In this document: positions 1 to 6,576 of the stretch, in pieces
How positions within the stretch are numbered: position 1 is the stretch's first letter
Layout of the letters: each line of letters opens with the position of its first letter
Source: Clostridia bacterium
GTDB lineage: Bacteria; Bacillota; Clostridia; TANB77; UBA1234
NCBI GenBank assembly: GCA_900753975.1
Contig: CAAEBC010000027.1
Coordinates: forward strand, 1 to 15,652
Length of the DNA stretch: 15,652 nucleotides
Direction: 5' to 3'
Notes under the pieces: generated by a model
What the model was told of the DNA's origin: nothing
Database searches by the model: none
The model's input: the letters and a program-made list of their open reading frames with translations, nothing else
Made by a program: the position numbers and the translations under genes

Positions 1-586
1 CCCATCTCTTGTCTCTATCCATAGCATAATATCTTCCCATAATAGAAGCTATCTTACCCACACCAATTTCTTTCATCTTTTCTTCTAGTTCTAATATAAA
101 TCCCTCTCCAGAAGCTGGCGGAGTATCTCTACCATCTAGAAAACAATGAACATAAACTCTATCAAAATCTTCTTTTTTACATAGTTCAAGAAGTGCATAT
201 AAATGCGTATTATGGCTATGTACACCACCATTTGATAAAAGTCCATATAAATGTAAATCACTATCTTGTTTTTTACAATATTTAATAGCATCTAAGAAAG
301 CTTTGTTTTCAAAGAAATCTCCATCTTTTATAGATTTTGTAATTCTTGTTAGCTCTTGATAAACTATTCTGCCTGCACCAATATTTGTATGCCCAACTTC
401 AGAATTTCCCATTTGACCATCTGGCAATCCAACATCTAAACCACTAGTCAAAATTTTCGTGTTAGGGTATTGTTTAAACATAGCATCTAAATTAGGTGTA
501 TTTGCTATCTTTACTGCATTTGCATTTTCATTATCATTAACTCCCCAACCATCTAGTATTGCAAGCATAACTAATTTTTTATTCAT
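1..586 (-). CDS. gpmI: 2,3-bisphosphoglycerate-independent phosphoglycerate mutase, 5' part (cut by window edge)
   Basis: Interconverts 3- and 2-phosphoglycerate in the cytoplasm, using two Mn ions and a phosphoserine intermediate. My own reading of the minus strand from the ATG at 584-586 gives about 195 open residues to the window edge; the family is about 510 residues, so the C-terminal 60% lies outside. Seen directly: the metal-site motif LDGWG (Asp12), the active-site block GQMGNSEVGH with the nucleophile Ser62, the SNGGVHSH segment, and DGRDTPP followed by GRYYAMDRDKRW, all typical of GpmI. A GGAAGGGAAG ribosome site lies about ten bases before the start. It follows tpiA by 29 bases and is the last visible gene of the gap-pgk-tpiA-gpmI operon; an enolase gene often comes next in such operons but cannot be seen here. 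Confidence 0.96.
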   Translation of the reverse strand, partial: MNKKLVMLAILDGWGVNDNENANAVKIANTPNLDAMFKQYPNTKILTSGLDVGLPDGQMGNSEVGHTNIGAGRIVYQELTRITKSIKDGDFFENKAFLDAIKYCKKQDSDLHLYGLLSNGGVHSHNTHLYALLELCKKEDFDRVYVHCFLDGRDTPPASGEGFILELEEKMKEIGVGKIASIMGRYYAMDRDKRW

Positions 587-615
587 AAATAAATACTTCC
601 CTTCCAAGTGTCTCT

Positions 616-1362
616 TTAATTATATTTAACTATCTTTGAGAATTCTTCTGGCTCAAGACTTGCTCCGCCAACTAAGCCACCATCAATATCTGACATCTCA
701 AATAAATCTTTTGCATTAGAAGATTTTACACTTCCACCGTATTGGATAATGATTTCATCAGCAACATCACCATATAATGCTCTTAGTTCTTCTCTTATCC
801 ATTTGCAAACTTCATTTGCATCTTCTTTTGAAGCAGTCTTGCCTGTTCCAATTGCCCAAATTGGTTCATAAGCTATTATTATCTTCTTAAGTTCATCTTC
901 TGTAATTTCTTTTAAAGCATTTCTTACTTGACCTGTAACAAAATCTTTAGTAATGCCGGCTTCTCTTTGCTCTAAAGTTTCTCCAACACATACAATAGGT
1001 TTTAAATCGTGTGTAAGTGCTGCTTTTATTTTAAGATTAACTGTCTCGTCAGTCTCATTAAAATACTCTCTTCTTTCAGAGTGACCAATGATAACATACT
1101 CAACATTTAAATCATTAAGCATCTTAGGAGAGATTTCTCCTGTATATGCTCCACTATCTTTAAAGTGCATATTTTGTGCACCTATTTTTACGTTTGTTCC
1201 TTTGCTAAGTTTAACTGCTTTGCATAAATCTATAAAAGGCACACAAAGTATAACTTCGTTTTCTGTGTCACTTACAAGACCAGGAAATTTTTCCATAAAT
1301 TCTTCAACATCTTTTGGAGATTTATTCATTTTCCAATTTCCTGCAATTACTTTTTTTCTCAT
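616..1362 (-). CDS. tpiA: Triose-phosphate isomerase
   Basis: Interconverts dihydroxyacetone phosphate and glyceraldehyde 3-phosphate in glycolysis. Numbering from the chosen start, the catalytic residues are present: Lys11 in AGNWKMN, His94 in IIGHSERR, Glu166 in AYEPIWAIGTGK (followed by the mobile loop), and the phosphate-binding GGSV and GLVGGASL segments near the end. At 248 residues it has the normal length. An in-frame ATG three codons earlier (1371) touches the purine stretch AGAAAGG and leaves no spacing, so I prefer the second ATG at 1362, which sits about nine bases behind that site and gives the usual N-terminus MRKKVIAGNWKMN. The gene begins just after pgk (stop at 1378-1380) without a terminator, so the two are co-transcribed. 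Confidence 0.97.
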   Translation of the reverse strand: MRKKVIAGNWKMNKSPKDVEEFMEKFPGLVSDTENEVILCVPFIDLCKAVKLSKGTNVKIGAQNMHFKDSGAYTGEISPKMLNDLNVEYVIIGHSERREYFNETDETVNLKIKAALTHDLKPIVCVGETLEQREAGITKDFVTGQVRNALKEITEDELKKIIIAYEPIWAIGTGKTASKEDANEVCKWIREELRALYGDVADEIIIQYGGSVKSSNAKDLFEMSDIDGGLVGGASLEPEEFSKIVKYN

Positions 1363-1377
1363 ATTTTTCATCCTTTC

Positions 1378-2565
1378 TTATTTATCTAATAAACAAGCAA
1401 TACCAGGTAATTCTTTTCCCTCTAAAAATTCAAGTGAAGCTCCGCCACCTGTTGAAATATGAGTCATCTTATCTGCAAATCCACCTTTTTCTATAGCGGC
1501 TGCACTATCGCCACCACCAATAATTGTTATAGCATCTAGACCACCTAATATTTTAGCTATTTCATTTGTACCAACAGCAAATTTATCAAATTCAAAAACA
1601 CCCATAGGTCCATTCCAAATAACTGTTTTTGCATTTTTTAAAGCATCTCCATATAGTTTTACTGTTTCAGGTCCAATATCAACACCTTCCCAATCTTCAG
1701 GGATTTCATTTGATGCTACTACTTTACTTTCTGCATCATTTGAAAATTCTGTAGCAACAACGTTATCAATCGGTAAAAGTAACTTAACACCTTTGTGAGC
1801 AGCCTTTTCCATTAGTTCTTTTGCAAGTTCTACTTTATCATCTTCGCAAATAGATTTACCTATTTCATATCCTTTCGCCTTAAAGAAAGTATATGCCATA
1901 CCTCCACCAATTAGTAGTTCATCAACTTTATCTATTAAATTTGTTATAACGTTTATCTTATCTGAAACTTTTTTGCCACCTAAAATTGCTACAAATGGTC
2001 TTACAGGATTGTTTAAAGCTTTTCCCATAACATTTATTTCTTTTTGGATTAAATATCCACATACAGCTGGCAAATATTTTGCAACTCCTTCTGTAGAAGC
2101 ATGTGCTCTATGTGCTGTACCGAATGCATCGTTTACATATACATCAGCTAATTCTGCAAGAGCTTTTGAAAATGCCATATCGTTTGCTTCTTCTTCTTTA
2201 TGGAATCTAACGTTTTCAAGAAGCATTACATCTCCCTCTCTAAGTGAGGCAGCTAAGCTTTTAGCACTATCGCCAATAACGTCATCTGCCATATGAACTT
2301 CTTTTCCAAGTAATTCGCTTAATCTTTTAGCAATTGGCTTTAAAGAATATTTCATGTTAAATTCTCCCTTAGGTCTGCCTAAATGAGAACACAAAATAAC
2401 TTTAGCATTATGCTCCATCAAATATTTTATTGTAGGAAGAGCAGCAACAATTCTTCTATCATCTGTGATATTTCCTTCTTCATCTTGAGGAACATTAAAG
2501 TCACATCTAACTAAAACTCTCTTTCCATTAACATCGATATCTTCGATTGTTTTTTTATTTAACAT
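1378..2565 (-). CDS. pgk: Phosphoglycerate kinase
   Basis: Transfers phosphate from 1,3-bisphosphoglycerate to ADP, the first ATP-yielding step of glycolysis. The N-terminal substrate domain shows VRCDFNVP (residues 19-26) and HLGRPKG (61-67). The C-terminal nucleotide domain shows GGKKVSDK, WNGPMGVFE and the glycine-rich GGGDSAAA and STGGGAS. At 395 residues it is of normal length. The open frame runs 22 codons further upstream, but those residues have no family match and run through an intergenic hairpin. The ATG at 2565 has GGAGAT at a good distance and gives MLNKKTIEDIDVNGKRVLVR, so I use that one. It is the second gene of the gap operon. Confidence 0.97.
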   Translation of the reverse strand: MLNKKTIEDIDVNGKRVLVRCDFNVPQDEEGNITDDRRIVAALPTIKYLMEHNAKVILCSHLGRPKGEFNMKYSLKPIAKRLSELLGKEVHMADDVIGDSAKSLAASLREGDVMLLENVRFHKEEEANDMAFSKALAELADVYVNDAFGTAHRAHASTEGVAKYLPAVCGYLIQKEINVMGKALNNPVRPFVAILGGKKVSDKINVITNLIDKVDELLIGGGMAYTFFKAKGYEIGKSICEDDKVELAKELMEKAAHKGVKLLLPIDNVVATEFSNDAESKVVASNEIPEDWEGVDIGPETVKLYGDALKNAKTVIWNGPMGVFEFDKFAVGTNEIAKILGGLDAITIIGGGDSAAAIEKGGFADKMTHISTGGGASLEFLEGKELPGIACLLDK

Positions 2566-2590
2566 ATAAAATCTCCTTTCACAAAACAAA

Positions 2591-2623
2591 TTTAGGAGCG
2601 AAGAAAAAATCGCCGCTCCTAAA
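2591..2623 (-). terminator. Intergenic hairpin between gap and pgk (weak terminator or mRNA-processing stem)
   Basis: A perfect 10 bp inverted repeat, TTTAGGAGCG at 2591-2600 with CGCTCCTAAA at 2614-2623, encloses a 13-base loop. On the transcribed minus strand it follows the gap stop by about ten bases and is followed by the interrupted T-rich run TTTGTTTTG, then the pgk ribosome site. The broken T-run suggests partial termination or 3' end protection of gap mRNA rather than a full stop. That would fit the higher amount of GapA than of downstream enzymes commonly found in bacteria. The role is inferred. Confidence 0.5.
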
Positions 2624-2632
2624 CTTTTCAAA

Positions 2633-3643
2633 CTATTTATTATCCACTGAATGCATATATGCAGCTAAATCTAAAAGTTTATTTGAATAACCCCACTCGT
2701 TATCATACCAAGCAACAAGTTTTACAAATGTGTCTGTTAAAGCAATACCTGCTTTTTCATCAAATATAGATGTTCTTGGATCATGAATGAAATCTGAAGA
2801 AACAAGAAGTTCATCTGTGTAACCTAAAATTCCTTTTAGTTCTCCCTCTGAAGCTTCTTTAACAGCTTTACAAATTTCTTCATAAGAAGCTGGTTTTTCA
2901 AGATTTACTGTTAAGTCAACAACAGAAACGTCAATTGTTGGAACTCTAAATGACATACCTGTAAGTTTACCATTTAATGATGGGATAACTTTTCCAACAG
3001 CTTTAGCAGCTCCTGTAGATGAAGGAATGATATTATAGCTTGCGGCTCTACCACCTCTCCAGTCTTTCTTAGAAGCACCATCAACAGTTTTTTGAGTAGC
3101 TGTTATTGAGTGAACTGTTGTCATTAATCCGTCTTTAATACCAAATTTGTCATTGATAACTTTTGCAAGAGGTGCTAAACAGTTTGTTGTGCAAGATGCA
3201 TTTGAAACGATATTCATATCGCTTGTATATGTTTCGTTATTTACACCCATAACAAACATAGGAGCATCTTTAGAAGGTGCACTTATAACAACTTTCTTTG
3301 CACCAGCTTGTAAGTGTGCACTGGCTGTTTCTGTAGTTGTAAATACTCCAGAACATTCTAATACATATTCAACTCCAACTTCACCCCAAGGAATTTGTGA
3401 TGGATCTTTTTCGTTGTAAACTTTAATTCTGTGACCATCTATTACTAAATCTCCATCTTCTTCTTTTACTTCACCTTTAAAAGGTCCATGTATTGTATCG
3501 TGTTTTATCATATATACCATATAATCAGCTGAAATAAATGGATCGTTTATAGCTATAACATCAATATCCTCTTTATCAAAAGATGCTGAGAAAGCTAAAC
3601 TACCAATTCTACCAAAACCATTAATACCAACTTTAATTGACAT
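2633..3643 (-). CDS. gap: Glyceraldehyde-3-phosphate dehydrogenase, type I
   Basis: Oxidises glyceraldehyde 3-phosphate with NAD and inorganic phosphate to 1,3-bisphosphoglycerate. The Rossmann domain starts with INGFGRIG (residues 7-14) and carries the NAD-ribose-contacting Asp34 in INDPF, which fits a glycolytic NAD enzyme rather than an NADP form. The catalytic block SNASCTTNCLAP contains Cys151, and His178 lies in TVHS. The C-terminus has the WYDNEWGYS signature. The length of 336 residues is normal. A strong AGGAGG site (3651-3656) lies seven bases ahead of the ATG, and a sigma-A promoter lies just upstream. First gene of the gap-pgk-tpiA-gpmI operon. No cggR regulator gene sits in front, as it does in Bacillus; tgt and a palindromic element are there instead. 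Confidence 0.98.
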   Translation of the reverse strand: MSIKVGINGFGRIGSLAFSASFDKEDIDVIAINDPFISADYMVYMIKHDTIHGPFKGEVKEEDGDLVIDGHRIKVYNEKDPSQIPWGEVGVEYVLECSGVFTTTETASAHLQAGAKKVVISAPSKDAPMFVMGVNNETYTSDMNIVSNASCTTNCLAPLAKVINDKFGIKDGLMTTVHSITATQKTVDGASKKDWRGGRAASYNIIPSSTGAAKAVGKVIPSLNGKLTGMSFRVPTIDVSVVDLTVNLEKPASYEEICKAVKEASEGELKGILGYTDELLVSSDFIHDPRTSIFDEKAGIALTDTFVKLVAWYDNEWGYSNKLLDLAAYMHSVDNK

Positions 3644-3675
3644 AAAAATACCTCCTTAAATTTATTTCATTTTAA

Positions 3676-3704
3676 ATTTTATACTATTACATTACCATTT
3701 GCAA
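3676..3704 (-). promoter_or_regulatory. Predicted sigma-A promoter of the gap operon
   Basis: On the minus strand TTGCAA (3704-3699) is followed after exactly 17 bases by TAAAAT (3681-3676), a 4/6 and a 5/6 match to the consensus boxes. The expected start point near 3669 leaves a short leader before the gap ribosome site. There is no better pair between gap and the palindromic element at 3737. Confidence 0.5.
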
Positions 3705-3736
3705 GCTTTTTTATACATAGAAAACTATTAAATTTT

Positions 3737-3890
3737 GTTACAGTTCAGATTAAAAAAGGAGATAAGGTTTGATAACACTTTTAGGAGCAATTTTGTCAAG
3801 GTGGAGATTGCTAAACAATACTACCTTGACAAAGCCTTGCGGATAAAAGTTTTATCAGACCTTATCTCCTTTTTTAATCTGAACTGTAAC
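3737..3890 (+). repeat. Palindromic element, copy 1 (shared core 3766-3861, private arms 3737-3765 and 3862-3890)
   Basis: A 154 bp near-perfect palindrome between tgt and gap. The 29 bp outer arms (starting GTTACAGTTC, ending GGAGATAA) are exact inverted copies of each other. The 96 bp core begins GGTTTGATAA, ends TTATCAGACC, and has inner inverted repeats TTGTCAAGGT / ACCTTGACAA around a 4 bp stem and 5-base loop (3807-3819). The core matches the reverse complement of copy 2 at 11600-11697 over its whole length, about four fifths identical by eye, whereas the outer arms do not match. The right arm ends four bases before the tgt stop codon, so tgt mRNA would carry the whole structure as a 3' hairpin. 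No protein-coding capacity is evident. It behaves like a small non-autonomous (MITE-like) mobile repeat; the family is not recognised. Confidence 0.85.
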
Positions 3891-3894
3891 TTTT

Positions 3895-5019
3895 TTACTT
3901 ATTGTAATATTTCTTATAAAACTCATCTCTAAATTCTAATAATCTATCTTGCTCAATTGCTTCTCTAACATTTTCCATAAGTCTTACTAAAAATCTTAAA
4001 TTATGAATTGTCAAAAGTCTTGCACCTAATATTTCTCCAGCTTTAATAAGATGACGGATATAGGCTCTGGTGTAATGTGTACATGTATAGCAATCACATT
4101 CACTATCTAGAGGTGTCCAATCTTTTTCAAAAGTTGCATTTCTAACAACAACTTTACCATGAGAAGTCATCGCTGTTCCATTTCTTGCAATTCTAGTAGG
4201 AAGTACACAGTCACACATATCTATACCACGTAATACAGCTTCTATAAGGTAATCTGGTGTTCCAACTCCCATAAGATATCTTGGCTTGTCCTCTGGTAAA
4301 AATGGAGTTGTATAACTTAAAATATCATACATTAATTCAGCTGGTTCACCAACACTTAAACCTCCGACAGCATATCCAGGAAAATCTAACTCAACTAATT
4401 GCTTAGCACTTTCTTCTCTCAAATCTTTATACATACCACCTTGCACAATTCCGAAAAGTCCTTGTCTATCAGGATTTTTATGAGCTTCAATGCAACGTTT
4501 AGCCCAACGTGTAGTTCTCTCCATAGATGCCTTTGTATATTCGTATGTTGCAGGATAAGGACAACACTCATCAAATGCCATCATAATATCTGAGCCAAGA
4601 TTATTTTGTATTGACATAGATTTTTCTGGCGAAATAAAATGACTAGAACCATCTAAATGAGATTTAAATTTAACTCCCTCTTCTGTTATATTTCTTAAGT
4701 CCGCTAAACTAAAAACTTGGAATCCACCACTATCTGTTAAAATGGCTCTATCCCAATTCATAAATTCATGAAGTCCACCAGCCTCTGCTATAAGCTCATC
4801 ACCTGGTCTCAAATACAAATGATATGTATTAGACAAAATAATCTTCGCATTTACCATTTCTTTTAATTCATCAGGTGTCATCGCCTTTACGGTTGCCTGT
4901 GTACCAACTGGCATAAATACAGGTGTTTCAATAATGCCATGTGGAGTATATATTCTTCCACGTCTTGCTCCAGTCTTTGCATCTTTTTTTATTAATTCAT
5001 ATCTTATTGGTTGTTCCAT
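3895..5019 (-). CDS. tgt: tRNA-guanine transglycosylase (queuine tRNA-ribosyltransferase)
   Basis: Exchanges guanine-34 in the anticodon of GUN tRNAs (Asp, Asn, His, Tyr) for the queuosine precursor preQ1. It is a TIM-barrel enzyme of 374 residues, the usual bacterial length. Seen: the general acid/base Asp96 in LTDSGGFQVFSL, AFDECCPYPA around residue 150, GIVQGG, GGLSVGE, the nucleophile region CDCVLPTR, and the C-terminal zinc site CDCYTCTHY followed by TIHNL. The ATG at 5019 lies behind GAGAGGT, which overlaps the stop of the pyrophosphohydrolase gene, so translation is probably coupled. It is the last gene of a two-gene transcript and ends four bases from the palindromic element. queA, the next enzyme of the pathway, is 475 bases upstream. 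Confidence 0.97.
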   Translation of the reverse strand: MEQPIRYELIKKDAKTGARRGRIYTPHGIIETPVFMPVGTQATVKAMTPDELKEMVNAKIILSNTYHLYLRPGDELIAEAGGLHEFMNWDRAILTDSGGFQVFSLADLRNITEEGVKFKSHLDGSSHFISPEKSMSIQNNLGSDIMMAFDECCPYPATYEYTKASMERTTRWAKRCIEAHKNPDRQGLFGIVQGGMYKDLREESAKQLVELDFPGYAVGGLSVGEPAELMYDILSYTTPFLPEDKPRYLMGVGTPDYLIEAVLRGIDMCDCVLPTRIARNGTAMTSHGKVVVRNATFEKDWTPLDSECDCYTCTHYTRAYIRHLIKAGEILGARLLTIHNLRFLVRLMENVREAIEQDRLLEFRDEFYKKYYNK

Positions 5020-5034
5020 TTATAATACCTCTCT

Positions 5035-5361
5035 TTATTTTTCAATCACTTTCTCTAAAAATATCTTTTTCTCAAAAGCTCCTCGCTTTTCTGCCTTTAT
5101 ATTTGCGCATTCAATGACATCACCTAAAGTCTTATTTTCTAACCTTGCTAAAGCCTTAATAATCTCAAGCATATCTGCTAATTCTTCTATCCTTTCTTCT
5201 CCTGATGCCTCCAGCACTTCCTCATATTCCTCATATAATTTCTTTTCTAGTTCTTTCTTATATGTCTCATCATCTAAAACTTTAATAATAGGTTCTTCGC
5301 CTTTTGCTTTTATTATGTTTGGAATATTATCTCTTACTAGTTTATTGTACACTCTCTCCAT
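5035..5361 (-). CDS. MazG-like / phosphoribosyl-ATP pyrophosphohydrolase-like nucleotide pyrophosphohydrolase
   Basis: A 108-residue all-alpha protein. The opening MERVYNKLVRDNIPNII is characteristic of a small family often labelled phosphoribosyl-ATP pyrophosphohydrolase, which belongs to the MazG/HisE superfamily. The metal-binding pattern is present: EEYEE at residues 44-48 and EELADMLE at 59-66, i.e. the ExxE...ExxD arrangement that holds Mg for cleavage of nucleoside triphosphates to monophosphate and pyrophosphate. No other his gene is in view, so a house-cleaning role on non-canonical nucleotides is more likely than histidine synthesis; the substrate is not known. AAGGGGC precedes the ATG by about nine bases. 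It lies 15 bases upstream of tgt and shares a predicted promoter with it. Confidence 0.8.
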   Translation of the reverse strand: MERVYNKLVRDNIPNIIKAKGEEPIIKVLDDETYKKELEKKLYEEYEEVLEASGEERIEELADMLEIIKALARLENKTLGDVIECANIKAEKRGAFEKKIFLEKVIEK

Positions 5362-5396
5362 ATCAATTTGCCCCTTTATCTACTTATTTCTCCTAT

Positions 5397-5425
5397 ATTT
5401 TAGCAGATTATATAACTTTTTTCAA
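5397..5425 (-). promoter_or_regulatory. Predicted sigma-A promoter for the pyrophosphohydrolase-tgt transcript
   Basis: On the minus strand TTGAAA (5425-5420), then 17 bases, then TAAAAT (5402-5397): both boxes are 5/6 matches. It lies between the queA terminator and the pyrophosphohydrolase start, which suggests that tgt is transcribed independently of queA. A second TATAAT-like string lies inside the spacer but has no -35 box at a proper distance. Confidence 0.5.
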
Positions 5426-5454
5426 TTCTATTATATCGCTTTAATAATTTCATT

Positions 5455-5488
5455 AAAAAGCACCTGGCATAACTCTCCAAGTGCTTTT
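5455..5488 (-). terminator. Rho-independent terminator after queA
   Basis: On the minus strand AAAAGCACTTGG (5488-5477) pairs with CCAGGTGCTTTT (5467-5456), 12 bp with one T-G wobble and a nine-base loop, and ends in a T-run. It begins just past the queA stop codon at 5494-5496. The T-run is on the minus strand, matching the direction of queA. Confidence 0.75.
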
Positions 5489-5493
5489 ATGTT

Positions 5494-6534
5494 TTATTTT
5501 ATTAACATTGCATCTCCGAAGCTAAAAAATCTGTACTTCTTTTCTACAGCTATTTTGTATGTATCAAGTATCATTTCGCGATTAGCTAAAGCTGAAATAA
5601 GCATTAAAAGTGTGCTTTCTGGTAAATGAAAATTAGTAATCAAATTGTCTAGAACTTTAAATTTATATCCTGGGTAAATAAAAATTTCTGTGTTGCCTTT
5701 TTGTGGTACTAAGAACCCATTTTCATCAGCTGCACTTTCAACAGTTCTGCAAGATGTAGTTCCTACGCAAAAAACTTTTCCACCATTTGCCTTAGTAGAA
5801 TTAATTATATCACAAGCTTCTTTATCTATCTCGTAATATTCTGAGTGCATTTTATGGTCTTCTATGTTTTCTTCTTTTACTGGTCTAAACGTTCCAAGAC
5901 CAACATGAAGAGTAACTTTTGCAATCTTAACTCCCATATCCTCAATTTGTTTTAGCAGTTCTTTAGTAAAATGAAGACCAGCCGTAGGTGCTGCACTAGA
6001 GCCCTCAACTCTACTATATACAGTCTGATATCTTTCTTTTTCTTTTAACTTTTCATGTATATATGGTGGAAGTGGCATAACACCAATTTCGTCTAACAAA
6101 GCATTTAGCACACCGTCATATTTTAACTCAACAATTCTATTTCCATCTTCTAAAATATCCAAAACAGTAGCCTCTATTAAAGCCTCTCCATTTTCCTTTT
6201 TGCCAAATTCTAAAACTGTTCCTACTTTGCACTTTTTGCCAGGTTTAACAAGAACTTCCCATTTATTATCGCCCATATCTTTAAGAAGTAAAATCTCAAC
6301 TTTACTTTCAGTTCCTTTTTTTACTCCGTAAATTCTTGCAGGTATAACTCTTGTTTCATTTATAACTAAGCAATCGTTAGGAGTAAGATATTCCACTATA
6401 TCTTTAAAAACCCTATGTTCTACATTTCCTGTTTTTCTATCCAAAACCAAAAGTCTTGATTCATCTCTTTTTTCTGTTGGATGTTGTGCAATCAATTCTT
6501 CTGGTAAATCATAATAAAAATCAGATAATTTCAT
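5494..6534 (-). CDS. queA: S-adenosylmethionine:tRNA ribosyltransferase-isomerase
   Basis: Transfers and isomerises the ribosyl part of S-adenosylmethionine onto preQ1-modified tRNA, forming epoxyqueuosine, the step after Tgt. The 346-residue length and the motifs fit the family: the N-terminus MKLSDFYYDLPEELIAQHP, ESRLLVLDR, the NETRVIPARI segment, PLPPYI, SSAAPTAGLHFT, LHVGLGTFRPV and the C-terminal ITNFHLPESTLLML. AAGGGGAT lies eight bases before the ATG. The ltaS-like gene ends 42 bases upstream, with only a weak stem between them, so read-through from typA is possible. No preQ1 riboswitch is visible upstream. A terminator ends the gene. Confidence 0.97.
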   Translation of the reverse strand: MKLSDFYYDLPEELIAQHPTEKRDESRLLVLDRKTGNVEHRVFKDIVEYLTPNDCLVINETRVIPARIYGVKKGTESKVEILLLKDMGDNKWEVLVKPGKKCKVGTVLEFGKKENGEALIEATVLDILEDGNRIVELKYDGVLNALLDEIGVMPLPPYIHEKLKEKERYQTVYSRVEGSSAAPTAGLHFTKELLKQIEDMGVKIAKVTLHVGLGTFRPVKEENIEDHKMHSEYYEIDKEACDIINSTKANGGKVFCVGTTSCRTVESAADENGFLVPQKGNTEIFIYPGYKFKVLDNLITNFHLPESTLLMLISALANREMILDTYKIAVEKKYRFFSFGDAMLIK

Positions 6535-6576
6535 ACTAAAATCCCCTTACTTAAAATTACAAAACATTTTCGCCAA

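Noticed and set aside
2566..2631. The 22-codon N-terminal extension of pgk
   Set aside because: It reads through the intergenic hairpin, has no family similarity, and the ATG at 2565 has the proper ribosome site.
3737..3890. CRISPR-like spacing, since the private arms are 27-29 bp like spacers
   Set aside because: There are no direct repeats, no array and no cas genes; the arms are inverted copies of one sequence.
3735..3932. A 65-residue plus-strand open frame over palindromic element copy 1
   Set aside because: It runs through the palindrome into the tgt 3' end, has no ribosome site, and its sequence is explained by the inverted repeat.
4934..5629. A 231-residue plus-strand open frame
   Set aside because: It is antisense to tgt, the pyrophosphohydrolase and queA, all of which have clear family motifs; its phenylalanine- and serine-rich composition is what AT-rich antisense frames give.
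6535..6576. A preQ1 riboswitch or a full terminator before queA
   Set aside because: Only a 5 bp GCCAA / TTGGC stem is seen, with no adenine-rich pseudoknot tail and no clear T-run.
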